A DNA stretch of 64,000 bases, taken from assembly GCA_965267425.1 (NCBI GenBank), contig OZ253959.1, positions 186,001 through 250,000 of the forward strand. The letters are read 5' to 3'. Shown one piece after another: positions 45,601 through 54,998 of this stretch. This DNA comes from G965267425 sp965267425. GTDB taxonomy: Bacteria; Bacteroidota; Bacteroidia; Flavobacteriales_E; Vicingaceae. The number at the start of each line of letters is the position of its first letter. Positions within the stretch are counted from its first letter, which is position 1. The notes below the pieces were generated by a model that saw only the letters and a program-made list of their open reading frames with translations, had not been told where the DNA came from and did not search any database. The position numbers and the translations under genes are program-made.

Positions 45601-48600
45601 TTTAGGAAAGACTGAATTGTGCTCAGCAAACGTGGACAGATGGATCATCGATCTAAAAGAACTGCACTGTACTCATTTATCAGATCCAGAAGAATCATTG
45701 TTGTATGGTTATTTGTACAATTATTGCAACAACAATTTAGATGGCAAGAACCCACTTGGAATTATCTTGGATACGGATGTTTCTGGAAGTCCACCATTGA
45801 GCGATCCTGATTTAGAAGATGCTAGAGCACTTTTGGATGGACTGACGCCACCATGTGATATTCAAGATATATCAGTTTCATCACCTTATCAGTATACAAC
45901 GTTCAAAACAATTTCAGTAAATCAGCTACATGCATCTTGCAATCAAAAATTCATAGATTTTTGGAACAATTATATGGGACCTACCATGGTTTCTAATAAA
46001 GTGGGTGCTTCCTGGCAACATGCTAACTGGTGTGCTTATTTGGGAGATCATACCACTGAGTTTGTGCCATCAACGGATCCATTTTACCAATGCCTTGATG
46101 CCATGTTTGGATTAGGAGGTGCAGATATATGGGTTGCTGCAACTGACGGACATGGAACAAACGGACATTCCATTCAGATTTTTGATCACAATAATTTCTG
46201 CTCAGGGCCTCCACCGTTATGTGAATTTTCCATACTGGCAGAAGGGTCTAATATGTTGGCTGAATCATTGATGATGGTAACTCCTTTTCCAAATACAGGA
46301 GGTACATATATGATCAATTATTTGGGCGCAAGAGATGGAAGTTGGGTTGAAGCATACACGTTTCAATCAACTATGGCCTGTTTTTACTCAGAAGTAATTC
46401 GGGATACGACCATTATTACTGGACTGGACCAACCAACGGAATTTGATGATCCATGTGACAGTTTGTTATTGGCAGAAGCTAAAATGAGGGCGCACATAGA
46501 ATTCGAAAGATTACGAAATGCTTTCAGGGATGATTTCTTAAAAGAATATTTTGATCAATGTGATGATCCTCAAGAAAATTTTTATGCCACGTACAAAGAC
46601 AATACATATAACTATACATTATATTATTATGATCAAGCAGGTAATTTAACACGTACTGTTCCACCGGAAGGAGTGAACCGATTGGATGTTTCTGCTTTTA
46701 ATGCGACTACAGGAGAATACAATGGTTATAGTTTGCCACAACATGATTTCAAAACCACTTATCGATATACGAGTTTAAATCAGCCGTATTACCAGGAAAC
46801 TCCGGATGCTGGAATAAGTAATTTTTATTTCAATAAAAAAGGGCAATTGCGTTTTTCTCAAAGCGCTCAGCAATTTAGTGATGGAAATTTCTCGTATTCG
46901 CATTATGACAATTTAGGACGGATCATCGAATCAGGTGAAAATACTGTGAACATATGCGATGGTACCTCAACTTATTCAGTTGTCTTGGAAGATCAGGTGG
47001 AATATAATTTTCCTTATTCATATCAATCTTGGGATGCGACATATACTTATTATGATGGAAATGTTACCTCGCCACTTGCAGGAAATTTGGGAGTTGCCCA
47101 TATGAAAATGGGTAGTGTTAATCATGGCACATATATGACATTAGGTCCTGAAAATACGCGCAATCGAATCAGCAACGTCTATTATGTGAAAGGTGAGAAG
47201 AAAACACAAACGGATTGCTATCCTTCATCACCTATCTCCATAGATTATCATGCTGCAACCCATTATTCGTATGATCCTCACGGCAATGTAAAAACCTTGG
47301 TTCAAGAATTTGGCCCGGCGGTGTATTTCAACAATTCAGGTAGTGGATATTATGCGGATGATTATGTTTATAAACGCATTTCTTATAAATATGATCTCAT
47401 TTCAGGTAATGTGAAATTGTTAACCGTACAGGATGGTCAAAATGACCAATTTATGCATCGATATGAATACGATGCCGATAACCGAATTAATAGAGTTTAT
47501 ACCAGTAATCAAGGTTATATTTGGGATTTGGATGCAGAGTATTTCTATTATTTACACGGTCCATTAGCAAGAATAGAAATTGGTGAAGACAAGGTGCAAG
47601 GAACAGATAATGCATATACTTTGCAGGGCTGGTTAAAAGGATTGAATTCTTCGTCCATGATACCAAGCAGAGACATGGGTCAAGATGGAAATTTGGTGGC
47701 TTCTAATCTTAACCGATATGGAGCAAGAGATGTGTATGCCTATTCCATGGGATATTACAATCGAAACATCAACCATGGCACAACAGTGGTTAGAGATTAC
47801 ATTCCTATTTCAGGTTGGAACTTGGCGACTAATTATTTTGCCCAACCGGAAATAGGATCACTGGGAGATATTCATAACAATGACAAACACCAGTTGTATA
47901 ATGGAAATATTGGTAACATTAATGTGGTGTTGACGAATGAAAATGAGTCGGCCCTAACACCTGTATCGTATGGTTATGAATATGATCAATTGAATCGCTT
48001 AAGAAAGATGGATTATTTTGAAAATAGTTCCTTGGATGGCACCAATTCGTTGTCATTACTTACGGTTAGTTCATTTTATGATGCCGAATACACCTATGAT
48101 GGAAATGGCAACATTAAAACCCTCAAGCGAAATGGAAATTTATCAGGAGGATCAACAACTATGGATAACCTTACTTATGTCTATACAACAGGAACCCCCA
48201 AAAATAACAAACTGTTACATGTTACAGATGCTGTAGGTGATGCCGTTTATACTGATATAGATCTTGATGGACAGAGTTCAGGAAATTACGATTATGATGA
48301 TGATGGAAACTTGACACAAGATTTGAGTGAAGAAATCCATAACATCATTTGGACACCTTCTGGAAAAATACAGGAAATTCAACGTGTTGGTGTAAGAAGT
48401 GGAACAGGAACGTGCATTGATTGTGATGATCCTGAATTAGAATTCCGATATGATGGTTTGGGCAATCGAATATTAAAAATAGTGAAACCTAGAAATGGAA
48501 GTGGCGGATTAGTTTCACAACGAGATTGGGTGTATACCTATTATCTGCGTGATGCATCCGGGCAAGTCATGTCCATCTATGAACGCACCTTTGCAGCGCA

Positions 48601-50668
48601 TGAATCAGAGGCTAGTCAATATGTATCCACATGGAATAGAATTGAGTCTCCCATTTATGGTAGTTCGAGGGTAGGAGTCAATACTTCCACCATTCAAACC
48701 TTAAAGCAAGAATTTAAGTCTACTATCATCAATGGACTGTTTGATGAATTCAATCCTGCATTTGTTATTACACGTCCAGGTGATTGGAACAATTACACTG
48801 ATGCCATCGCATTGAATGGAGGCACTGTGGTGGTTACACCAGATTATGGTCCAACGGAAGAAATGCCTGCCAATTGGGCTTTCTGGGTGTATTCCAATGA
48901 TGTAATTGACGTTCAATCGGACGGAGATTATGTTAATGTTTACGGCACTATCTACAATCCAACGGTAAATGTAACCAGGTTGGCGGATAATCATGTTCAA
49001 ATCCCAGCCAATACGGCAGTTGAAATTTCTTTTACAGGGTTGACTAAAACAGATGAGATTGATATTACAGGAAATGGAGGATTTGCCATTCGTGATGATT
49101 TAAATGCAAGTCAATTTACCTTTAAGAATGATGGCGTTTTTGAATATTGGCCATGGTGGTACCCACCTTGGTTGGCCAACACCCATTACAAACGTATAAT
49201 TAACGATAAAGTATATGAATTGTCAAATCATTTGGGCAATGTCATGCAAACCATTGCACCTCGAAAAATGGTAGAAAACGACAATGGCTCGGCTCAAGCG
49301 AATTGGCAAGCGTATAATGGTGGTTCGTTTTCAATCAACGGAGCAGACTGCGATATTACAGTTGCCGCCGATGAAGATGGAGCAGTGTTGGATTTAAGTA
49401 CGACAATAGGTAAAGAGTATACTTTATTATTTGAATTGGATCCTGGAACCACGGATGTCACTTTTGATATAAGGGAATCTGTAGACGGAAGTATCAAATT
49501 CAATCAGGTTATTGATATGGCTGCTGATCATCATCGCATTGACTTTATAGCGACACAGACAACAATGCATGTGCATTTTTACGTTACTGCTGCGTATAAT
49601 CCATCTCAAACCTTTACAGTTACGAATGCGTACCTTAGAACAAAAGATGATGATTATTACATGGCCGATGTGAAATCATATAGTGATTATTATCCATTTG
49701 GAATGCAAATACCAGGAAGAATTGGTAGCGCCAATGATTATCGATATGGTTTTAATGGTATGGAAGAGGATGATGAAGTGAAAGGAGATGGAAACAGCAA
49801 TACAACGCAATATAGGATTTATGATTCAAGAATAGCAAGATGGACATCAATAGACCCTATGTCAGCACAAGAAGCTGGCTGGACACCGTTTAGAATAAAT
49901 TTTAACAATCCGTTGCGTTATATTGATCCTAATGGAGCTTACGAAATTAAGGCTAAACTATCCAGAGCGGACAGACAATCAATCCGTCAAAACTTTAAGG
50001 GAAATGCACGAAAAGAACAACGTAGTAAGCTAGTTGAGCAAAGGGAAAATTCTATTCGTAAATCTGTTGAAATTGCGAAGAATTTGGTTGATAATGATGA
50101 ACGAGTAAGGGATGCTTTTATCAAATTTTCTGGAGTAAAACCTGGATCGAAAAAGTGGAATCAGCTATGGACCGAAGGAACTGGTGGCCCAACGATACAC
50201 TTTATGCAGGATTTTGATTCTGAAAGTGTGTCAGCATTTACTTATGATAATGGTAAAATCGAATTGAATGGTAGTTTGGACCTGTCGAAAGCAGCAATTA
50301 CCATTCTTCATGAATATGTTCACTATGGTGATTTAGGTAGGGCTAATCCTTATGATGGCACTAAAGATGGAATTCCTGGGGTCGATCCTGAACTTCAACG
50401 GATAGGAATTGAGACTATTATGAGAGCGGCATTTATTAAATATGCCGGTACGGGAAATGATAAGGGAACCTTACAAGGTTGGTTGGATCATTATGGGCCT
50501 CATTCAACATATCCAGTATTGGATGAGACTGGCAAAGCCGTTGGCGTTGAATTAGGTTACGCGTTTGAAATGTCAGCATTTGGAAAAGTAAACATCACTA
50601 ATAAAGATTATATGATGACCGTGGCCAAATCCTATAAACCAGTCATAACAAGAGGGGGTGATAAGTAG
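42629..50668 (+). CDS. Giant RHS protein with core domain and C-terminal zincin-like toxin tip
   Basis: Started at the ATG at 42629 the product is 2679 aa with a signal peptide (ICLILGCTFTSFAG); starts at 42569 or 42587 would put a charged stretch in front of it. Layout: FN3-like N-terminus, YD repeats in the last 1000 residues (YEYDADNRINRVY, AEYTYDGNGNIKTL), RHS core end (YYPFGMQIPGR ... RYGFNGMEEDDEV ... FNNPLRYIDPNGA, about residue 2436), then a 240-aa tip. The tip contains ILHEYVHYGDLG with HEYVH at 2561-2565, a zincin zinc site, and FEMSAFG with E2647 as a possible third ligand. So the tip is a putative metallopeptidase toxin, normally cut off inside the RHS shell. A small gene overlaps the stop by 11 bp. 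Confidence 0.8.
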   Translation: MKIVKFLAFICLILGCTFTSFAGKVSLKTYLDKANIVPGKKIGQEAYEIKNGSTASANASRNNLVTLSYNRKNRSDNLNDYEWRYLVSYKIYSKQTPSQFYSYSVEVKFSETDAVYEDVSTINITFQDPEIEITSIQAWYSTDGWTNTNVISNPWASDLIPDDIHIELHTITERFIYLNPNSRPKVKFKPVDNTVNWTYVLGAEEYELEYVFIDDKENIGAFGSTDYEGPFDYKRATRIHTTHNHFELDMVYPKGTLYFRVRAVGRYIQNVSNDYTHIKYSEWGYNQQGNTSSAAEKYAVTSTFFSALNWQIVSTFAEGGKHKNVITYADGTTRSRQVQTNLSTDKATLVAETKYDHEGRPAVQIIPAPKANNDLDYLSLFNVDNSNGEFNKTDFDQSIHNPLGSPSSGTYGPGQYYSSNNQFTNNLFNDFIPKGDGYTYTRTEYLRDNTGKVRRQSGLGEIFKTGDNLGEEREIENYYGTPTSTELHRMFGTNVGKASHYKKMMTVDANEVVTITYQDQEGRTIATCMAGDEPDNLHPAYSGAFPVWTMNFNDNNVYNEGSRTWISSNKILNSLLNYTYTFHYDMLGDIMSMSQLSFCADCEYDLEITITDPDGKPQYVTYNSASITKITAHFDDGLVTTSCGPTTYTPTPANIDFTSYFTKLGEYTVTKKLKLATDDLEAKIEAAVNQMYPPSVLANLITEYQNAVDLSPCDTNSYEEDLDTYTDAELTAFTVEMAENECEAVRSGLLSDLYTIYDPVGGSWSLPIDALPGASSFWSTVNSEITAGNILLYYNYDGNGNGIGSAAVSGGVQTAVTNGDYRFEWAEILLPYHPGYCHYTFCNNFKDSKAYDMRMALRDYATANTDGYKTPLSSPNEDPFLDILDNTYSSTYKNTFTNIINNYPGGTGTTDLWNFLHNNSALYANIGASFDNTWNLFRMVYQHEKLKLIDQIKSDQSCSYDNATYLEPYEFAEDQGDLDELFANDPMYDPDLGKTELCSANVDRWIIDLKELHCTHLSDPEESLLYGYLYNYCNNNLDGKNPLGIILDTDVSGSPPLSDPDLEDARALLDGLTPPCDIQDISVSSPYQYTTFKTISVNQLHASCNQKFIDFWNNYMGPTMVSNKVGASWQHANWCAYLGDHTTEFVPSTDPFYQCLDAMFGLGGADIWVAATDGHGTNGHSIQIFDHNNFCSGPPPLCEFSILAEGSNMLAESLMMVTPFPNTGGTYMINYLGARDGSWVEAYTFQSTMACFYSEVIRDTTIITGLDQPTEFDDPCDSLLLAEAKMRAHIEFERLRNAFRDDFLKEYFDQCDDPQENFYATYKDNTYNYTLYYYDQAGNLTRTVPPEGVNRLDVSAFNATTGEYNGYSLPQHDFKTTYRYTSLNQPYYQETPDAGISNFYFNKKGQLRFSQSAQQFSDGNFSYSHYDNLGRIIESGENTVNICDGTSTYSVVLEDQVEYNFPYSYQSWDATYTYYDGNVTSPLAGNLGVAHMKMGSVNHGTYMTLGPENTRNRISNVYYVKGEKKTQTDCYPSSPISIDYHAATHYSYDPHGNVKTLVQEFGPAVYFNNSGSGYYADDYVYKRISYKYDLISGNVKLLTVQDGQNDQFMHRYEYDADNRINRVYTSNQGYIWDLDAEYFYYLHGPLARIEIGEDKVQGTDNAYTLQGWLKGLNSSSMIPSRDMGQDGNLVASNLNRYGARDVYAYSMGYYNRNINHGTTVVRDYIPISGWNLATNYFAQPEIGSLGDIHNNDKHQLYNGNIGNINVVLTNENESALTPVSYGYEYDQLNRLRKMDYFENSSLDGTNSLSLLTVSSFYDAEYTYDGNGNIKTLKRNGNLSGGSTTMDNLTYVYTTGTPKNNKLLHVTDAVGDAVYTDIDLDGQSSGNYDYDDDGNLTQDLSEEIHNIIWTPSGKIQEIQRVGVRSGTGTCIDCDDPELEFRYDGLGNRILKIVKPRNGSGGLVSQRDWVYTYYLRDASGQVMSIYERTFAAHESEASQYVSTWNRIESPIYGSSRVGVNTSTIQTLKQEFKSTIINGLFDEFNPAFVITRPGDWNNYTDAIALNGGTVVVTPDYGPTEEMPANWAFWVYSNDVIDVQSDGDYVNVYGTIYNPTVNVTRLADNHVQIPANTAVEISFTGLTKTDEIDITGNGGFAIRDDLNASQFTFKNDGVFEYWPWWYPPWLANTHYKRIINDKVYELSNHLGNVMQTIAPRKMVENDNGSAQANWQAYNGGSFSINGADCDITVAADEDGAVLDLSTTIGKEYTLLFELDPGTTDVTFDIRESVDGSIKFNQVIDMAADHHRIDFIATQTTMHVHFYVTAAYNPSQTFTVTNAYLRTKDDDYYMADVKSYSDYYPFGMQIPGRIGSANDYRYGFNGMEEDDEVKGDGNSNTTQYRIYDSRIARWTSIDPMSAQEAGWTPFRINFNNPLRYIDPNGAYEIKAKLSRADRQSIRQNFKGNARKEQRSKLVEQRENSIRKSVEIAKNLVDNDERVRDAFIKFSGVKPGSKKWNQLWTEGTGGPTIHFMQDFDSESVSAFTYDNGKIELNGSLDLSKAAITILHEYVHYGDLGRANPYDGTKDGIPGVDPELQRIGIETIMRAAFIKYAGTGNDKGTLQGWLDHYGPHSTYPVLDETGKAVGVELGYAFEMSAFGKVNITNKDYMMTVAKSYKPVITRGGDK

Positions 50669-51080
50669 TATAAGTTTGTATAAGTACAGATTGTTGTTTG
50701 TTGTTGCATTTGGTTGCAATTTAAGTTGTAATTCGAATTTGAGTCAAGTGTGCGGTAAGTATTCTGTTGAAGTTTCATTTCATCACAAGTTCAGAAACAG
50801 TATTAAATTGTTGCGAAATAACATGTTTAAATACGAATCAAATAATCTTCAAAAAAATACTACCATCAAAATTACCGGTAGTTGGTCATTAAATTCAGAT
50901 TCCATTTTGACGCTCTCACCGAAAGTGATTGATAATGGTGAAATCAAGGTCATGTGTCCAACAGAAGGGGTTTTATGTGATACTTCTAAATTTAAGTGGT
51001 TAATTGATAGTCTAGTTGAGATAAATTATGTAACTAATTCGTTGTCTACTACTCATTATTTAAAAGGTAGGCGACCTTAA
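50658..51080 (+). CDS. Small exported protein, candidate immunity protein to the RHS tip
   Basis: The product has 140 aa, starting at GTG 50658, which overlaps the end of the RHS gene by 11 bp. The first 30 residues contain a hydrophobic segment and cysteines (LLFVVAFGCNLSCNS), suggesting a lipoprotein or a signal peptide, though the lipobox is weak. The mature part is a beta-rich, lipocalin-like sheet (GKYSVEVSF, TIKITGSWSLNSDSILTLSP) with a pair of cysteines (VMCPTEGVLCDTSK). No family is recognised with certainty. In polymorphic toxin loci the small gene next to the toxin tip is usually its immunity gene; that is the only ground for the proposal. Confidence 0.6.
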   Translation: MISSISLYKYRLLFVVAFGCNLSCNSNLSQVCGKYSVEVSFHHKFRNSIKLLRNNMFKYESNNLQKNTTIKITGSWSLNSDSILTLSPKVIDNGEIKVMCPTEGVLCDTSKFKWLIDSLVEINYVTNSLSTTHYLKGRRP

Positions 51081-51160
51081 GAGAATAAAAATCTAAATGT
51101 TTTGTATTGTTAACCAACAACCAATATTTCCTTACCTTGTATATCGCTAACTGATATGCA

Positions 51161-53368
51161 ATGAAAAAGACCACAGCCTTTTTTTTGTTGGTGGCTTCGA
51201 TATGTGCCTTCAGCACCCAAAAAGCATCTGCCACCCATGCTTCCTCCATGGAACTCTTTTACCGATGGGTGTCCGATAGTACATATGAATTTACGTTGAT
51301 CTTATACAGAGATTGCAATTCTCCAGTAGTTGCGCCCATGGGTTTTCAATTGCGCGCTTCAGCTACGGGTTATCTTTCACATAACTATGCGTTCCTGAGT
51401 CGTATGCCAACCACAGGAGTTAATGTTCCACCCCTCATTCCCAGCAATGTTTTTGATTGTACAAGCGACACCACCAAATGTGTGGAAGAATACGTATACC
51501 GGGCACAAGTAGTTTTATGGCAGCGTTATTCAGATTGGAAATTTGGGGCTTACTTATGTTGTCTCCCCAACGCCAGCAATGTGATTCTAACCAATATGAC
51601 TTCCACCATTAGCATGCCACCAGGTGCACTATATGCAGAATGTGGATTAAACAATGTTGACTTTAACCCTGCTACCAATGGTGAAGTAAACCATGGTGTA
51701 TTCTGGCATAACAGACGCCCAAATCATACAGGATATTTGACTGATACACTGGAAAATCCAATGCAGGTTACCTTATGTGAAGGAGTTCCAGCGGTACTTG
51801 ATCAATCGGTTCGAAATTACGATGGAGACTCCATTCACTACAAGTTTGTAGTGCCTAAAGAAGGGGACACGAATAAATTGGTGTATACAACAGGTCATTC
51901 TTTTGCCAACCCTATTCCAACATTGGCAAGTGGACCTCTGACCATTGATTCAACCACTGGAGAAATTTCGTTAACACCAGGAACTCCCACCGGGGCTGGA
52001 GTCTATCTTATCGGTATTCAAGCAACAGAATATAGATACGATACGGTGATCATAGGAAGTGTGCCTACACCAGTACTGAAGGAAATAGGGTATACGCGCA
52101 GATCCTTAACCATTCATTTGGATAGCGCAGCAAATTGTCCTTCCAGTAATTTGACATTTGCCGATGCACAAGGAACTCCCGCAGACTCAACAGATATCAA
52201 TTGTACAGATCTGTCAGTTGATGTGTATATGTCTGACGAATTTTGGTGCAATACATTGGATACCAATGGCAGTTGTGTATTGGTGATCAATACACTAACA
52301 GGAGATACCATAAACGTAATAAATATTGAATCATCCGGATGTAACGGAGGAACCTTATCAAATCAAATGAAGGTATTTTTAGATCCTTCCATTCAAGCAG
52401 GAAATTACCAGCTTTATTTGGTTCAAGGAACGGACAGTAATACCATTTTAAGTCAGTGCTACAATGAAGTAGTGCCATTTTCTGATACGTTAAATCTGAC
52501 GTTGGTATTGGATTCAGTTGGAGAAATACTGGGAGATTTGATTGCACCTAATACATATGCACCAGATATCAATGTTGATTGTTTTACGCATACCATAGAT
52601 GTCAACCTTTCTTATCCCGTTAATTGCAGTGATGTGGCCTCCAATGGTTCGGATTTTGAAATAAAAAATATTTCTACTTCACCTCCAACCATTTTACCTA
52701 TCCATGGTGCTACCACCGTTTGCAACAATAACAGAACTCAAAAAATTCAATTGCAAACGGACACTTTCGAAACCGGGACATATTGGCTAGTTCTCAAGCA
52801 AGGAAGTGATAGCAATACATTGGTCAATTTATGCGATACGGAATGGTCCATTGACTCCATTCAGATATTTAGTCCTGGACCTACTGCGAATTTAGGAAAA
52901 GATACAGTGTATTGTGAACAAGACACGGGTTTTCAAATTATTGTGAGCCCAGGAAATTTTGCCAAGTATTTTTGGAACACTGGTGATACCACAGCCTCGA
53001 TTGTCATTGATGACATTGGCACATATGTGGTGACGGTCCAAGATTCAAACGGTTGTGAAGATGTGGACACACTGTTGGTTACAAGAAGAGACTGCACGTT
53101 GGGAATTAATGAAATCAATGATTCCATGGTTAATCTGTTTCCTAATCCGACCAGCAAAAAATTGAATGTGATTTGGAACAATGCACTTGATGTTGCAGAA
53201 GTTCGAATCTACACTGCCTTAGGTAAATTGTCTAAAAAACAACGTGTTTCTTCAGAAGAAAATACTACTATTTTGGATGTTTCAGCATTTCATGAAGGCA
53301 CCTATGTGGTACAACTAGTAACTTCTGATGGAAACATACTTAACAAAAGGTTCAATGTTATTCACTAA
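51161..53368 (+). CDS. Secreted protein with T9SS type A sorting domain
   Basis: The product has 735 aa with a signal peptide (residues 1-24, ending TQKASA). The first domain opens ATHASSMELFYRWVSDS and continues to a cysteine-rich beta region typical of a Bacteroidota-specific secreted family, often annotated only by its T9SS tail. Repeated Ig-like modules follow (CPSSNLTFADAQ, then VNCSDVASNGSDFE). The end is a type A T9SS sorting domain beginning NLFPNPTSKKLNVIW. Its N-terminal module resembles that of the next gene, which overlaps its stop by 14 bp. The function is likely as a surface or secreted factor; the partner is unknown. Confidence 0.7.
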   Translation: MKKTTAFFLLVASICAFSTQKASATHASSMELFYRWVSDSTYEFTLILYRDCNSPVVAPMGFQLRASATGYLSHNYAFLSRMPTTGVNVPPLIPSNVFDCTSDTTKCVEEYVYRAQVVLWQRYSDWKFGAYLCCLPNASNVILTNMTSTISMPPGALYAECGLNNVDFNPATNGEVNHGVFWHNRRPNHTGYLTDTLENPMQVTLCEGVPAVLDQSVRNYDGDSIHYKFVVPKEGDTNKLVYTTGHSFANPIPTLASGPLTIDSTTGEISLTPGTPTGAGVYLIGIQATEYRYDTVIIGSVPTPVLKEIGYTRRSLTIHLDSAANCPSSNLTFADAQGTPADSTDINCTDLSVDVYMSDEFWCNTLDTNGSCVLVINTLTGDTINVINIESSGCNGGTLSNQMKVFLDPSIQAGNYQLYLVQGTDSNTILSQCYNEVVPFSDTLNLTLVLDSVGEILGDLIAPNTYAPDINVDCFTHTIDVNLSYPVNCSDVASNGSDFEIKNISTSPPTILPIHGATTVCNNNRTQKIQLQTDTFETGTYWLVLKQGSDSNTLVNLCDTEWSIDSIQIFSPGPTANLGKDTVYCEQDTGFQIIVSPGNFAKYFWNTGDTTASIVIDDIGTYVVTVQDSNGCEDVDTLLVTRRDCTLGINEINDSMVNLFPNPTSKKLNVIWNNALDVAEVRIYTALGKLSKKQRVSSEENTTILDVSAFHEGTYVVQLVTSDGNILNKRFNVIH

Positions 53369-54527
53369 ATCGATTACGAAAATTGTTGCTTTTTGGGCGC
53401 TCTTTTATGGCAACCAACTTTATGCTACCCATTTTTCTGGTGGGGAACTGACCTACAGAAGCCTTGGCAACAATAAATTGGAAATGCATCTTAAGTTTTA
53501 CCGTGATTGCAACGATGGAACCATTCCACAAGATCCATTTGCCATCATAGGAGCATTTGATTTTAACAATAATTTTATTCAGGCAGACACTCTTAGTTTA
53601 CAAAGTACAACCAATTTACCCATCACCTTAGATGAGCCTTGCGTACATCTGAGCCCATTGGCATTGTGTTATGAAATAGTGCATTATTCAGACACCATCG
53701 AAATTAATCCACCTTCATCTGGAGGAATTGTTTTTGCTTATGAACGTTGTTGTTTGCCGTTGACTTTAACGAATATTGACAACCCCGTGGGCTCTGGAGG
53801 AGGTACAGTGGGCATCATTCTTTCCACCATTATTTCAGATGTTTCTTTTATAAATAACAATAGTTCTTCCACTGTTATCAATGATTCCAACGTTGTCATT
53901 TGTTTGGGTTTGGATTTTGAGTTTGATCAAAGCTGTTTTGATCCTGATGGAGATTCTTTGGAATACAAATTGATTACGCCTTATTCAACCACCACCACTG
54001 GAGGGGTGTCAAATCCATCAGCACCACCTTATTTACCATTGACCTACATGAGTGGTTTTTCATTGAGCAATGTTTTGGGCTCAAGTAATAGTGCTTTGGC
54101 CATATCCGTTGACAGTGGTTTGCTCATGGGAAATCCGTCTTCCCTGGGGCAATATTTGTACGGTGTTAGAACCAGAGAATTTAGAAATGGTACACCGGTT
54201 GGTTTTGTAGATCGTGCGTTTGTGCTCAATACAGTGGTATCTGATGACTCGATTGTAAGTGTTAAAAGTAATAATGAAAATCAAAGACTAGAAGACAACA
54301 TCAGAATTTATCCCAACCCTTCTAACATGAATTATGTCAGGCTTGAGATGCCACATGCTGACATACGTGTTAAAATATTGGATGTGAGTGGAAGAATAAT
54401 CCATAATGAGCTTTTATCCAATGGCGAAAATGAAATTTCTACAGATTCCTGGTTACCAGGGATGTATTCTTTGCAATTCGAGTTTCAGAATCAAATTACT
54501 TGGAAGAAGTATATTAAATTAGAATGA
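53355..54527 (+). CDS. Secreted protein with T9SS sorting domain, paralogue of the preceding gene
   Basis: The ATG at 53355 gives 390 aa, overlapping the upstream gene by 14 bp; an in-frame start at 53328 would add nine residues and spoil the signal peptide. The mature protein opens ATHFSGGELTYRSLGNNKLE and has FYRDCNDG, matching ATHASSMELFYRW and LYRDCNSP of the preceding protein. So the two are diverged tandem copies of one domain. The tail from RIYPNPSNMNYVRLEM onward is a type A T9SS sorting domain. Its downstream gene overlaps by 4 bp. Function unknown. Confidence 0.7.
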   Translation: MLFTKSITKIVAFWALFYGNQLYATHFSGGELTYRSLGNNKLEMHLKFYRDCNDGTIPQDPFAIIGAFDFNNNFIQADTLSLQSTTNLPITLDEPCVHLSPLALCYEIVHYSDTIEINPPSSGGIVFAYERCCLPLTLTNIDNPVGSGGGTVGIILSTIISDVSFINNNSSSTVINDSNVVICLGLDFEFDQSCFDPDGDSLEYKLITPYSTTTTGGVSNPSAPPYLPLTYMSGFSLSNVLGSSNSALAISVDSGLLMGNPSSLGQYLYGVRTREFRNGTPVGFVDRAFVLNTVVSDDSIVSVKSNNENQRLEDNIRIYPNPSNMNYVRLEMPHADIRVKILDVSGRIIHNELLSNGENEISTDSWLPGMYSLQFEFQNQITWKKYIKLE

Positions 54528-54940
54528 GTTGGATTTGTCCAAATTGCGAACGATCATTTCCAAGTGAGAATCAATGGCATTCCTGTGTAAAAAATTCGCA
54601 GGAGAATTTTTTGAAAGATCTTACCGAGGATGTCAGCCCCTTAGTCAAAACATTACTTGAAATAACGGCCTCTTTTGATAACGTACGAAGAGAATTCCTG
54701 AATTCAACCATATTATTTAAATCTCGTGCAGCTTTTATTGCCATCAAACCTTCCAAAAAATGGGTTGATATTGAATTTATACTGAATTCGGAAGTAGATG
54801 AATTTCCCATTTATAAAATTCTGCAATCAAGCAAGAATAAATACTGGCATGTGGTGCGTGTAGACTGCCAGGAAGAGATTGATAGTCAGCTAATTAATTG
54901 GTTGAATCAGGCGTATGATTTGGCTTCCTTAAAGAATTAG
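54524..54940 (+). CDS. DUF5655 domain protein with N-terminal zinc-ribbon-like cysteines
   Basis: The product has 138 aa. Residues 1-22 hold CPNCERSFPSENQWHSC, a zinc-binding-type cysteine pattern; residues about 35-130 are the DUF5655 alpha/beta fold (LFKSRAAFIAIKPSKKWVDI). It overlaps the stop of the T9SS gene by 4 bp, yet is cytoplasmic and unrelated in function, so the overlap probably reflects compact packing. The role is unknown; DUF5655 proteins are suspected of nucleic-acid binding. It is related to the DUF5655 half of the gene at 25165. Confidence 0.72.
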   Translation: MSWICPNCERSFPSENQWHSCVKNSQENFLKDLTEDVSPLVKTLLEITASFDNVRREFLNSTILFKSRAAFIAIKPSKKWVDIEFILNSEVDEFPIYKILQSSKNKYWHVVRVDCQEEIDSQLINWLNQAYDLASLKN

Positions 54941-54998
54941 TTGTTTCCAGGTGCAGGTTTTGAAGATAAATACCGTCTAATGGATAAACCTCCATTTC

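Noticed and set aside
36058..50668. Frameshift joining the two RHS proteins into a single broken gene
   Set aside because: Each has its own signal sequence and the N-terminal modules of the second are not found in the first, so they are two genes.
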